A stretch of DNA of 64,000 nucleotides from Cuneatibacter caecimuris (lineage in GTDB: Bacteria; Bacillota; Clostridia; Lachnospirales; Lachnospiraceae): assembly GCF_004216775.1 (NCBI RefSeq), contig NZ_SGXF01000001.1, forward strand, positions 608,828 to 672,827, read 5' to 3'. This document shows, in pieces, positions 43,847 through 52,022 of this stretch. Position numbers and translations under genes: made by a program. Each line of letters begins with the position of its first letter. Position 1 is the first letter of the stretch. Below the pieces are notes generated by a model that searched no databases, had not been told where the DNA came from, and saw only the letters and a list, made by a program, of their open reading frames with translations.

Positions 43847-45721
43847 TTACTTTTCAACCGTACATTCCAGTGAATACGGCATACTCACTGCATCAATCGA
43901 CTCAATGGTAATGCTGCAGTCAGAAAACAGTTCATGATCAAACATATATCTGGAAAGCGGGTTGATCAGCAGGCTCTCTACGATATTTCCTATCCCGCGG
44001 CCCCCGTTGTCCAGGTTGTTGATCGCCTTGTCCCGAAGAGTCTCCCTGGCAGGGGCAGAAATTTGCAGCGCAATATTTTTGTCTGTTTTCAGGCGGCTGA
44101 CAATCTTATTGATTTGCGACAGCAAAATTTCATCCGCAGCCTCTTCCCTGATAAAATCAAACACGACTATGTTTTCACCTATTCTATTCAGGATCTCCGG
44201 CCTTCCCAGCTGCAGCTTGAAGTAATCCTCTATGCCTCTTCGAACCTTTTCCTGCACCTGATCGTAGGACATATCTGAGGTAACGCTCTGGTATCTTTCC
44301 CCCCTGTCATTTACCCGGTATATCCCCAGGTTGCTTGTAAAAATAATGATGGATTCAGAAAAATAAACAGTGTTCCCCTGTCCGTCTGTCATCCTCCCGT
44401 CTTCAAGGATTTGAAGGAATTTATCCAATATGGACGGGTGCGCTTTCTCTATTTCATCGAACAGAAGAATGGAAAAGGGATTGTTTCTCACTGCATTTGT
44501 CAGCTGGCCTCCCGCTTCGTATCCCACATATCCGGGAGGCGCTCCCAGCAGCTTCTGGTCGCTGTGAGACTGCCCATACTCGCTCATATCAAAACGGATG
44601 CAGCAGCTCTCGTCGCCAAACAGCTTCTCTGCTAAGGTCTTCGCAGTTTCCGTTTTGCCTGTTCCGGTGGGACCAGCAAAAAACAGGACGCCCTTAGGCT
44701 TGCTGTGCGACGAAGACTGCAGGCCTGCCATACCTGTGATCGCTCTTTTGATTACATCCAGCGTTTTTGTGAGCGCGCACTCCTGCCCTTTCACTCTCTT
44801 GTGGAAATCTTCATATGCGTGCTTCATCTCGGAATAATCCAGCGTATTCCAGGGATTCTCTTTGATGCCGAATTTATACAGATCGATCACGTCGCACATA
44901 TTTTTTATAGAAATTCGCTGGTTTTTACAGAGCCTCCGGAGACCGTTGAGTTCTGTAAAGGTAAACCCCTCCGTTAACGCTACAAATCTGTCCTGGATCT
45001 TTTCTAATTCTTCGGGACATTCCACATAATGAGGAAACTCCTCATCATAGATGTCTCCCGCAAAAAAGCTTGGGAAATTATCTCCTTTTACCAGCTTTTC
45101 CCGTTCTTCCTTGGCCGGAGTCCTCAGCATGACTGTTTTCACATTCGGATTATCTAAATAAAACCATGCCGGAACGTCATTGACTTTGTTGACAAGAATC
45201 ACTACAAGATTTTTCAGGATTCCCCGCTCGGTCCTGACGTCCCTGCCTTCCAGCGAAGACTGCAGCAGAATTGTAAAGCTGTCTATTTCCGACTGCTCCA
45301 TATTGGTGGGATCCGCAATATACCGGGAAGCAAAATCCAGCACCGCCACGGTGGCTTCTTCCGCCTGTGTAACCGCGGTTTGAATCATAACCGCAGCAGT
45401 ATTATTTTTCCCCTTAAATTCTGCCTTCAGAGCGCCGCCGTCAGCCCTGCCGCCCACCAACCCTGCAAATTTCTGCAGATAGCCGTCTTCGCAGTGGTTG
45501 TAAAATCCCCGGATACTGTCGTAAAAAACAATGTTCTGATAGCCCTGATCTTTAAAGTAATAATGCAGATATTCCGCAAGACGAACAATACTGCCCTTCT
45601 CAATACTGCCCTCCACCGGATACTGGTAACGGTCCAAAACGTTCCCCTCCAGTAGGATCACGGGCTTTATTCTGCAGAATATATCCAATTCCCGATGCCA
45701 TTTCGGAATGTACTCATCCAT
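43847..45721 (-). CDS. ClpB/ClpA-type AAA+ ATPase with divergent N-terminal half
   Basis: 624 residues. The C-terminal half is a canonical class-2 (D2-like) Clp ATPase: FAGPTGTGKTETAKTLAE (~345), MSEYGQSHSDQKLLGAPPGYVGYEAGG (pore loop GYVG), Walker B ILLFDEIEKAH (~415), sensor 1 FTSNLG and sensor 2 GGRGIGN in the ClpB_D2-small domain. The first ~300 residues resemble a degenerate AAA module (KPVILLEGNVLDRY, no P-loop). No ClpP-binding loop and no M-domain were seen. It likely remodels a protein partner. Its start overlaps the radical-SAM gene by 8 bases. Confidence 0.88.
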   Translation of the reverse strand: MDEYIPKWHRELDIFCRIKPVILLEGNVLDRYQYPVEGSIEKGSIVRLAEYLHYYFKDQGYQNIVFYDSIRGFYNHCEDGYLQKFAGLVGGRADGGALKAEFKGKNNTAAVMIQTAVTQAEEATVAVLDFASRYIADPTNMEQSEIDSFTILLQSSLEGRDVRTERGILKNLVVILVNKVNDVPAWFYLDNPNVKTVMLRTPAKEEREKLVKGDNFPSFFAGDIYDEEFPHYVECPEELEKIQDRFVALTEGFTFTELNGLRRLCKNQRISIKNMCDVIDLYKFGIKENPWNTLDYSEMKHAYEDFHKRVKGQECALTKTLDVIKRAITGMAGLQSSSHSKPKGVLFFAGPTGTGKTETAKTLAEKLFGDESCCIRFDMSEYGQSHSDQKLLGAPPGYVGYEAGGQLTNAVRNNPFSILLFDEIEKAHPSILDKFLQILEDGRMTDGQGNTVYFSESIIIFTSNLGIYRVNDRGERYQSVTSDMSYDQVQEKVRRGIEDYFKLQLGRPEILNRIGENIVVFDFIREEAADEILLSQINKIVSRLKTDKNIALQISAPARETLRDKAINNLDNGGRGIGNIVESLLINPLSRYMFDHELFSDCSITIESIDAVSMPYSLECTVEK

Positions 45722-46328
45722 TCTGCATTTCCTCCAATCCTTTTTCTTTTGCTTTCTGTTTCAGTTTTTTTTCATAACCGGGCAGATGGATTCCCACTGA
45801 AACAATTCCGTCCGGCATTGCAAAATTCTGGATTCTGCCGGGGCCCTGCTCCAGATACGCAGCATACCGCTCCCTATAGCTCTCATCCAAAAATATGATT
45901 TTCTGATTATCCGATCCCCTTAATGCCGTGCCATGATTCAGCTCTTCTATATATTTTCCATCGACAATCACAGAGATATACTGTAACAGATTGCTGTGCC
46001 TCTGTCTGATCTGCTCAAACTCATATCCGGTATAGACCAATATGTCTCTGGTTTTCACAGAGAGGTATGCCAGCAATTCTTCTAAGTCTCCGGCCTGGAA
46101 AAACGGGTCCCCTCCGGTCAGAGTAACCCCGTCCACCTCATAGTTCTCAAATATCGGATCAACCATTTTCTTCAGGTTCTCCAGCGTAACCCGCTGCTGT
46201 TCCCGCTGCTCCCATAATTCCGGATTGCTGCAGCCGGCGCATTTGTGACCGCACCCTGACATCCAGATGCCGATCCGGTTTCCCGGCCCCAGGACTTTTA
46301 CCGGAAACAGCAATCTTGCTATATACAT
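45714..46328 (-). CDS. NrdG-like radical SAM enzyme
   Basis: 204 residues. Radical SAM cluster motif CGHKCAGC (Cys26, Cys30, Cys33: C-x3-C-x2-C) followed by NPELW, then VDGVTLTGGDPFFQ (~65) for SAM binding, as in anaerobic ribonucleotide-reductase activase. No nrdD is nearby, so a role as glycyl-radical activase for ribonucleotide reductase is doubtful. The C-terminal ~60 residues (from LDESYRERYAAYLEQ) are unlike NrdG. It overlaps both neighbours (10 bases with the FHA gene, 8 with the ATPase gene), which shows it is an integral part of the cassette. Confidence 0.85.
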   Translation of the reverse strand: MYIARLLFPVKVLGPGNRIGIWMSGCGHKCAGCSNPELWEQREQQRVTLENLKKMVDPIFENYEVDGVTLTGGDPFFQAGDLEELLAYLSVKTRDILVYTGYEFEQIRQRHSNLLQYISVIVDGKYIEELNHGTALRGSDNQKIIFLDESYRERYAAYLEQGPGRIQNFAMPDGIVSVGIHLPGYEKKLKQKAKEKGLEEMQNG

Positions 46329-46936
46329 GAACCGGTCCTCACTTGAAAATATGCGGCGGCCTCCTGTCTCCGCCCATTTTGTATGTTTCCCCCCAACCCT
46401 ACTTCGTCGCCTTCATGCACTTCGCAATCTCCTTCAGGAATTTTTTGATTATTGACAAAGGTATAGTTTGTCTGGCTGAGGTTTTTCACAAACAAATGGC
46501 CGTTCTCCGCCCACAGCTCGGCATGTCTCCTGCTGACATATGGTTTCGAAGACAAGTATTCCTGCATCCCGGCTTCGCGCCCCACGACCGCCCGCTCAGT
46601 CACTTCGTACACGTATTCTCCCTCCAGGGCGGCAAGAACATAGCGCGTCTGCTTTTCCGCGCCTGCTCCTTCCGTTTCCGGAATTACATCAGATATGTCT
46701 TCTCCGCAATTCACACATTTCCTGGCGCTCACCGGATTGTGGGTCCCGCAGTCGCAGATCCGCACCATTTCAGGCATTGGCTCTGCCCCACCCGCTGTTT
46801 CCTTCTCTCTGTTTTTTTGTTCTGTTTCACTGTCAACTACGCTTATATTTGACAAATCCGTCTCACATTCTACGCATTCCAGCATTTTAGGCGGATTATG
46901 TTTGCCGCAGTACGGACACACTTTATACTTTTCCAT
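46319..46936 (-). CDS. Double zinc-ribbon protein with C-terminal FHA domain
   Basis: About 205 residues. Two treble-clef/zinc-ribbon repeats at the N-terminus: CPYCGKHNPPKMLECVEC (Cys7, 10, 21, 24) and CDCGTHNPVSARKCVNC. An acidic linker follows, then a phosphothreonine-binding FHA domain (~110-195): VVGREAGMQEYLSS, VSRRHAELW and NLSQTNYTFVNNQ carry the key Gly-Arg, Ser-x2-His and Asn/Thr residues. It probably reads the phosphorylated kinase N-terminus or a phosphorylated partner. ATG 46936; a TTG two codons earlier is possible. Confidence 0.9.
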   Translation of the reverse strand: MEKYKVCPYCGKHNPPKMLECVECETDLSNISVVDSETEQKNREKETAGGAEPMPEMVRICDCGTHNPVSARKCVNCGEDISDVIPETEGAGAEKQTRYVLAALEGEYVYEVTERAVVGREAGMQEYLSSKPYVSRRHAELWAENGHLFVKNLSQTNYTFVNNQKIPEGDCEVHEGDEVGLGGNIQNGRRQEAAAYFQVRTGSCI

Positions 46937-46938
46937 GC

Positions 46939-48219
46939 TCAACCTTCTCTATGTAAGTAATTTGCTGATACAGCTTTCTTCCTGGATTTTTCTTTGCTGT
47001 ACGTCTCCAGCGGACGTTTCAAATCATACTCCGTCGTATTGATAACCTGCGCGTATTCGGCGGAAGGCGGTAAAGCGGAGATTCTTTTCGTTACAATTCC
47101 CTTTTTCGCCAGTTTCCTTTCCAGTTCCGCATAATCACAGCAGAAAGCTCTCATATCATCGGCAAGTTCCACAGCTTCACTCTCCGCAGGCATTCGATCA
47201 TCTGTGTCCAAAGCCCCCAATTCCATGGAAATCTGTCCGGAATCAGAAAATGTGACGTTTACGCCTACCCCATCCTCCAGATGATACAGGCCGTTCCGAA
47301 ATTTTTTCCCGTTTTTCTTCACCACCAGGCGCTCTCCCACAAGTTCATAACCCAATTCCAGCATCGCTTCATCGATGGCTTCGCTGATATAGATCTGCGC
47401 TTTCTGATCCATTTCCTGTTCCTCTAAACGCGCAATTTCCTGTTCAAGCCTTTTAATTGTGTTTGCAGAAAAATGGAATATCATTGCCGGCTCTCCAACC
47501 TCCTCTGTCAGATAATGGTACCGGCTCAATAGTTCCTCATATTCAGCCCAGTGGTCCCTGTAGTATTCACATTCTTCCACAAAGGGATATACCTGCATGG
47601 AGCAGAAATTTTCCAGGAATTCCAGGCTGGTTATCCCGGCGGCTCTTTTCTTTAACGAATCAAATTTGTCCTGCATTTCCTGCGATAAATCAATCTCTTC
47701 AATCTTCTTTAGCGCATCGTTAATCTTTTTCTCACAGGCGTTATCTTTGAACTTTCTGTCTGAACCGAGCCCGGAGAAAGATGTTTCAAAGCCTCCGGCA
47801 ATTTCTTCCGTCAGTTCCTGTTTCAGCTCGCTGCCCAGATACCTGACCGTTTCGCGGCACTGCAGCAGCACGCTCCAGATCTGCTTCCCGGTCTTTTCCA
47901 GCTTTTCATTTTCCGTTATCAGCTGTTCTAAGGGCACATCGTCCAGGTTACGCTTTCCCGATTCCAGCATCCGCTTCAGGCTTTCTCCCTGCTCCTTAAA
48001 ATCGGCTGCTTCCGCTCCGCCTTTACCCGATTCGGCGCGCAGGCCTTCTAATTTTGCCAGCAGCCGGTCTAATTCAGACAGGTTTCTCTGGTTTTTTCCG
48101 TACAGAGAACGATACCGGTCCTGGGCCGCTTTTGTCGCCCTCCTGATTCTCAGCTGCTCCTCCATCTGTCTTCTTCGCTCTTTTTCCAGATCATATCTGG
48201 ATGTCTTCGGTCCGCTCAT
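46939..48219 (-). CDS. Coiled-coil protein of the signalling island, unknown
   Basis: About 426 residues starting MSGPKTSRYDLEKERRRQ. Long heptad-like helices at ~10-130 and ~255-290, with a mixed domain at ~300-380 (LELGYELVGERLVVKKNGKKF; GVGVNVTFSDSGQISMELG) and a Lys-rich end. No enzyme motif or membrane segment. Proteins with this MSGPK-x-SRY start occur, as far as I recall, beside kinase/phosphatase/ATPase genes in gut bacteria, without known role. It lies 10 bases after the kinase gene. Could be the scaffold or client of the ATPase. Start chosen for AAGGGGGAT. Confidence 0.78.
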   Translation of the reverse strand: MSGPKTSRYDLEKERRRQMEEQLRIRRATKAAQDRYRSLYGKNQRNLSELDRLLAKLEGLRAESGKGGAEAADFKEQGESLKRMLESGKRNLDDVPLEQLITENEKLEKTGKQIWSVLLQCRETVRYLGSELKQELTEEIAGGFETSFSGLGSDRKFKDNACEKKINDALKKIEEIDLSQEMQDKFDSLKKRAAGITSLEFLENFCSMQVYPFVEECEYYRDHWAEYEELLSRYHYLTEEVGEPAMIFHFSANTIKRLEQEIARLEEQEMDQKAQIYISEAIDEAMLELGYELVGERLVVKKNGKKFRNGLYHLEDGVGVNVTFSDSGQISMELGALDTDDRMPAESEAVELADDMRAFCCDYAELERKLAKKGIVTKRISALPPSAEYAQVINTTEYDLKRPLETYSKEKSRKKAVSANYLHREG

Positions 48220-48229
48220 ATATCCCCCT

Positions 48230-49903
48230 TTATGCTCTCCACTGCTCCAGCTCTTCCTTTTTTCCCAACGCCAGCAGCCAGCCCTCAAACTGAGGGTCCA
48301 GTCTGCCCTTTATGTCAATTAATTCATGGCAGAACTTCTCAAAATCCTCATAGGATTTTTCCAGCGCAGCTTTTAAAGAATACATCAGCTCTTTAATACT
48401 GCTAAACTCCGTCCCCCTTATTCGGAATGCTTTCCTGCCGGAAAGCATATATGCCAGAAGATAGTAGTTCAGTGATTTCTGCCGGGAATCGTCTGCAAAT
48501 GCACGGTGGCTGGATTCCAGCGCCTTTAAAGCGGAAACTTTCTGTGTGTCTTCATCACTCATGCAGAGAACATACTGAGACAGGACGCCTTTTTCCAGCA
48601 GCTCGTCCACAAAACTGTTCATGGACGGATCTTTTTTCCACAATGTCTCTAAAAACTCATTTCCCAGCTCCGCAACATCTTTATACTGCTTTCCTTTCCA
48701 CAGGAATGTTATCATGGCGGGGTCAATTTTATACAACGTTTTAAAGAAGATGATATCCTCATCCCCACCGTCTGCTTCCGCTTCGGCATCCAAACAAAAT
48801 CCAGCTGTTTCCGCGTCAAATCCTTTAAAATAGGCGGATAACAGGCCGCGAAAAAGCTGCTTCTTGCCCTCCTCCCAGTGATCCGTCAATGCTTTAAGCA
48901 ATTTTTTCTTATCCGTATACGTCTCGCCCAGGAATTTATAGGGCCTGATATCGCCGTTCATAACTGCCTCCCCTGTCATTTCGCCAGGAACAGGCTGTTT
49001 GATGCCGACGCACCATTTAAGTATCTCTTCATACCCCCAGCGCCTGTTAGGGTTCAATTTGTTTTTTCTGTTCGTGATATCAGGATATGTCAATGCGCTG
49101 ATCAGCACTTTCAGTTCATCGTCCATCTCCGCCGGCAACGGCAGTTTTTGCACGGATACGAATTGCTCTATTTCATCCGGGGTCATACGGGCATACGGCG
49201 TATGGCCGCAGTATAATTCATACAGCGTGACTCCCAGGGAATAATAATCTGACTCGCCGAGAAAAAGATTTTTAAATGTTTCGGGCGCAGAATACTCCGG
49301 CGTCATCCCCGTTCTTGTAACGACAACTGTATTCCCGTCCTCCCTTATGGAGCTGATGCCAAAATCAATAATCACCACATCCCGCCCATTGTCCGCCAGC
49401 ATAATGTTGGATGGTTTCAGATCCTTATGGATGATGCCGTTCTCATGCAGCACTCTGAGTCCTTCATTCAGCGCGGGGATCACTCCGGTTTTCAGCTGTT
49501 CATAGGTAAAAGTTCTGCCCTGCAGGCTTCCGTTTTTATAATATGGAATAATTTCATAGGGAAAGCTCTTGATCTCTCCTGTTGCATAGACCTTCGCTAC
49601 ATAGGGAGAATCTATGGCTTTTAATTTCTCTGTCACCTCTTCTTTAATAGCAACTTTTCTTCTGTATACTTTTGCCACATACTGGTCAGTGCCGTCCGAG
49701 CAAATATAGAGATCGGCTTCTCCTGTGGATATGTTCAGTCTGGTTTGGACAGTATACTTTCCTTCTATCACTTCCCCCAGCATCTGAACTCCCTGTCCGC
49801 CTGCCTGCAGGTTCAAAACAGTGCTGTCAGAAAATTCAGCTGCAGCCTGCGAATTTAAAACCGTAGCATTTAAATCCCGGTTTAACTGTGTGTGATCGCT
49901 CAT
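48230..49903 (-). CDS. Hanks-type Ser/Thr protein kinase
   Basis: About 557 residues, no membrane segment. The N-terminal ~40 residues contain two near-identical sites ATVLNSQA and STVLNLQA (Thr14 and Thr28), likely autophosphorylation/FHA-docking sites. Kinase domain ~45-305: VAKVYRR (catalytic Lys), HKDLKPSNIML (catalytic loop), IDFGISS (DFG) and TPEYSAPE. The C-terminal part has three loose repeats of the form F-x-G-x2-Y/F-x5-L (FLGETYTDKKKLL, LWKGKQYKDVAEL, RIRGTEFSSIKEL). ATG 49903 has AGGGGGA. First gene of the tight cassette; PP2C and FHA partners follow. Confidence 0.92.
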   Translation of the reverse strand: MSDHTQLNRDLNATVLNSQAAAEFSDSTVLNLQAGGQGVQMLGEVIEGKYTVQTRLNISTGEADLYICSDGTDQYVAKVYRRKVAIKEEVTEKLKAIDSPYVAKVYATGEIKSFPYEIIPYYKNGSLQGRTFTYEQLKTGVIPALNEGLRVLHENGIIHKDLKPSNIMLADNGRDVVIIDFGISSIREDGNTVVVTRTGMTPEYSAPETFKNLFLGESDYYSLGVTLYELYCGHTPYARMTPDEIEQFVSVQKLPLPAEMDDELKVLISALTYPDITNRKNKLNPNRRWGYEEILKWCVGIKQPVPGEMTGEAVMNGDIRPYKFLGETYTDKKKLLKALTDHWEEGKKQLFRGLLSAYFKGFDAETAGFCLDAEAEADGGDEDIIFFKTLYKIDPAMITFLWKGKQYKDVAELGNEFLETLWKKDPSMNSFVDELLEKGVLSQYVLCMSDEDTQKVSALKALESSHRAFADDSRQKSLNYYLLAYMLSGRKAFRIRGTEFSSIKELMYSLKAALEKSYEDFEKFCHELIDIKGRLDPQFEGWLLALGKKEELEQWRA

Positions 49904-49944
49904 TTCTCTTCCCCCTTCTGCGGTTTCCGGTTTTTGCGGCAGCC

Positions 49945-50451
49945 TCACGGCTTCCTTGTATAATAAACGCAATGTCTTTTTATCCCACGATAAACAATAT
50001 CCTCTTCCCTGTCAATCTTTTCCATCCCACATTTCTGCATTACCCGTATGCTCGCCGCGTTTTCGATAAATGCGCCTGCTGTAACAGCTGAAAATCCGCT
50101 ATGAAGCAATTCCTCTATAACCGCCTGCAGCATCTCCGTAGCATATCCTTTGTTATGATATTCCGGATGAATGACATAGCCAAGTTCAATTACTCCATTA
50201 TTTATCTCTACGTCATTTACAAACCCAATCAAAACACGGTTCGAGTAAATTCCACGGTGGAAATGTTCATCACATAAGGAACGGTTCATAAGCGCTTCTA
50301 CCATATGCAGCAATTCTTCCCTTGTCAGAAAATCCGGAATCATAAACGTTTTCTTGATTTCATCATTCGTTAATAACTCGGCCAAATCATTCTGATCTGC
50401 TTCCTCATAAGGTTTCATGACCAATCTGGCAGTTTTCATTATCTTATTCAT
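49945..50451 (-). CDS. GNAT-family N-acetyltransferase (RimJ/RimL type)
   Basis: 168 residues from ATG 50451 (GAGGAA site). Acetyl-CoA-binding fold: ELGYVIHPEYHNKGYATEMLQAVIEELLHSGFSAVTAGAFIENAASIRVMQKCGM holds the Q/R-x2-G-x-A-type loop (HNKGYA) and the typical ENxAS-x-RVMxKxGM ending of ribosomal-protein-type acetyltransferases. Acceptor unknown. It is the gene next to the island promoter, 41 bases before the kinase gene, and may be either a passenger or the first gene of the transcript. A+T-richer than the core genome. Confidence 0.85.
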   Translation of the reverse strand: MNKIMKTARLVMKPYEEADQNDLAELLTNDEIKKTFMIPDFLTREELLHMVEALMNRSLCDEHFHRGIYSNRVLIGFVNDVEINNGVIELGYVIHPEYHNKGYATEMLQAVIEELLHSGFSAVTAGAFIENAASIRVMQKCGMEKIDREEDIVYRGIKRHCVYYTRKP

Positions 50452-50487
50452 CTCATTCCTCATCAATCTTTTTGATATATACAAATA

Positions 50488-50516
50488 ATCTTATTTGTTT
50501 TATGCGGACTTGTCAA
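50488..50516 (-). promoter_or_regulatory. Strong sigma-A promoter at the head of the signalling island
   Basis: TTGACA (50516-50511), 17 bases, TAAGAT (50493-50488) on the minus strand, directly after the spoVAB terminator and ~37 bases before the acetyltransferase start. It could drive all eight genes down to 42288 in vegetative cells. Confidence 0.7.
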
Positions 50517-50536
50517 CGCGATAAACAATTTTGCAC

Positions 50537-50570
50537 AAAAAAAGAACGTCCGCCGAAGCGAAACGTCCCT
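50537..50570 (-). terminator. Rho-independent terminator closing the spoVAA-spoVAB transcript
   Basis: On the minus strand GGACGTTTCGC-TTCG-GCGGACGTTC folds into a ~10-bp stem with a one-base bulge and a TTCG tetraloop, followed by TTTTTTT (A-run 50537-50543). It lies 11 bases past the spoVAB stop, so transcription does not normally continue to spoVAC. Confidence 0.8.
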
Positions 50571-50580
50571 CATGATCAGA

Positions 50581-51003
50581 TTAAAACGAGCTGTTAAAAA
50601 ATATGATCGATCCAATGCACTTTCCGATTGCAAAAGCGAGCACCACATATTGTATGCCGACACGCAGTCTGCTCCTTTTCACCATCACAGGAATCACGTT
50701 TACAGTCTCTGCCAGAGACATGACCAGGCAGCCCACAAAAACGCCGCTGCACAGTCCGTAAAGAATTTCTCCCGGGACTCCCAGGCCCAGCGGCACATGA
50801 TAGATATCCGCCAAATTTCCCAGAATGCCGCCCAGGCAGATGGCAGTCTCATAAGTATGGATTCTGGCCCCTGTCCTGCTGCGCCCTGCAAGCCTGGGAA
50901 TAATTCCGATCACAGTGATCAGGGCAAACACTCCTGCGGCCGTAACCATACCTCCGGCGAGACCGAACAATCCTAAAAGAGCCTGTACGCCTAATTCCTT
51001 CAA
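50581..51003 (-). CDS. spoVAB: Stage V sporulation protein AB
   Basis: 140-residue membrane protein with about four hydrophobic segments, in the SpoVA locus. Recognisable by its place, and by GGMVTAAGVFALITVIGIIPRLAGRSRTGARIHTYETAICLGGILGN. Its start overlaps the spoVAA stop by 4 bases. In Bacillus it precedes spoVAC; here an 8-kb island follows after a terminator. Confidence 0.88.
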   Translation of the reverse strand: MKELGVQALLGLFGLAGGMVTAAGVFALITVIGIIPRLAGRSRTGARIHTYETAICLGGILGNLADIYHVPLGLGVPGEILYGLCSGVFVGCLVMSLAETVNVIPVMVKRSRLRVGIQYVVLAFAIGKCIGSIIFFNSSF

Positions 51004-51632
51004 GCGCCGTCAACTCCTTTCTGTTCTTTTCCCCGATTGCTGTTTTCAATCACAGCCGTATTCACATCCTGCTCATACAGCCGCATCTGCACTTCCAGAG
51101 GCGTGGGATCTTCCATGACTTTTTTCCTTCTGAAATGGTTATAGAAGACCAGAATGCCTGCTGCCAGGCCTATAGAATAAGTGAGTTCCAGAATCGTAAA
51201 GCCCTCCTGCTCCACTCCGGTCAGCATTTTATAGACCTCCTGAAACATCGGCCGTATGCTCACATCACTATTAAAGGTCATGATCGCGAAGGCCGCGCCG
51301 AAGAATACTACAAGACAGATTACAGCGGTTTTAATGAATTCCCAAAGGGCATCCGGCTTTTTCCCTCTGTGGTAGTGCACCACAAAATCAGGTGTTCCCA
51401 GATTCGTTACCTCCACATTGGGGTCAGCAGTCTGCAATGCCTGAATCACCTCCACTGCCGAAAACACGCGAAAGCTCTCTTTCCCGGAAGGCATTTTCCC
51501 CAGCTTGCAGGCCATGGCCTTGCTGAGCACAGCCTTGTCCCGGCACCAGAGGGTGGCGATCTTTCCCAGATAAATCTCTTCGTTGGTCACCTCTACGTTC
51601 TGGTCCACACTGAAATAAAGTGTCTCTTTCAT
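51000..51632 (-). CDS. spoVAA: Stage V sporulation protein AA
   Basis: 210 residues: an N-terminal soluble domain (YFSVDQNVEVTNEEIYLGKIATLWCRDKAVLSKA) and two C-terminal membrane segments (~115-135, ~165-185). Matches SpoVAA of the spore dipicolinate-uptake system in arrangement, length and order before spoVAB. Overlaps both neighbours by ATGA, so it is coupled to the small membrane protein upstream and to spoVAB. Confidence 0.9.
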   Translation of the reverse strand: MKETLYFSVDQNVEVTNEEIYLGKIATLWCRDKAVLSKAMACKLGKMPSGKESFRVFSAVEVIQALQTADPNVEVTNLGTPDFVVHYHRGKKPDALWEFIKTAVICLVVFFGAAFAIMTFNSDVSIRPMFQEVYKMLTGVEQEGFTILELTYSIGLAAGILVFYNHFRRKKVMEDPTPLEVQMRLYEQDVNTAVIENSNRGKEQKGVDGA

Positions 51633-51961
51633 AGCTCTTCCATTCTCCGCAAATGCTCTTTTACCACATGTTTCGTTTTATCGTAGGCCTCTTCCGCATC
51701 CTCTGCTTTCTCCCTGACAGCTTCAGCCACGTCTTCTTTCAGGTCTTCACCCATTTCTCCCGCTTCTTTACAGAAGCTGGCAGTATCTTTTTTCATATTT
51801 CTCATATGGTCTTTTGCGTTATCTACCAGTGTGCAGTCCGCGAAGCTGCTCTTTTTGCCGCTGCAGATATAGCAGAGAATCCCGGCCCCAAGCAGACCGA
51901 CGATGACAAGCCCGGCCCACATTTTCCACCGGCACCCGCATTTGCATTTACATTCTTCCAT
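51629..51961 (-). CDS. Small Cys-rich membrane protein between sigF and spoVAA
   Basis: About 110 residues. The start MEECKCKCGCRWKM has four Cys before a single membrane helix (WAGLVIVGLLGAGILCYICSG); the rest is a charged amphipathic helix (DHMRNMKKDTASFCKEAGEMGEDLKEDVAEAVREKAEDAEEAY). It resembles YtxH-like or apolipoprotein-like helical proteins but no family is certain. AAGGAGG site; coupled to spoVAA by overlap. Preceded by a sigma-G-like promoter, so probably made in the forespore. Confidence 0.75.
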   Translation of the reverse strand: MEECKCKCGCRWKMWAGLVIVGLLGAGILCYICSGKKSSFADCTLVDNAKDHMRNMKKDTASFCKEAGEMGEDLKEDVAEAVREKAEDAEEAYDKTKHVVKEHLRRMEEL

Positions 51962-51993
51962 TTGCAATTTCCTCCTTGTCCGTTATCTACCAT

Positions 51994-52022
51994 CAGTCTG
52001 GACAGAAACTGCAAAATTATCC
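51994..52022 (-). promoter_or_regulatory. Putative sigma-G promoter after sigF
   Basis: GGATA (52022-52018, overlapping the sigF stop), 17 bases, CAGACTG (52000-51994) on the minus strand, 33 bases before the small membrane protein. The same arrangement is upstream of spoVAC at 42241-42269. Confidence 0.45.
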
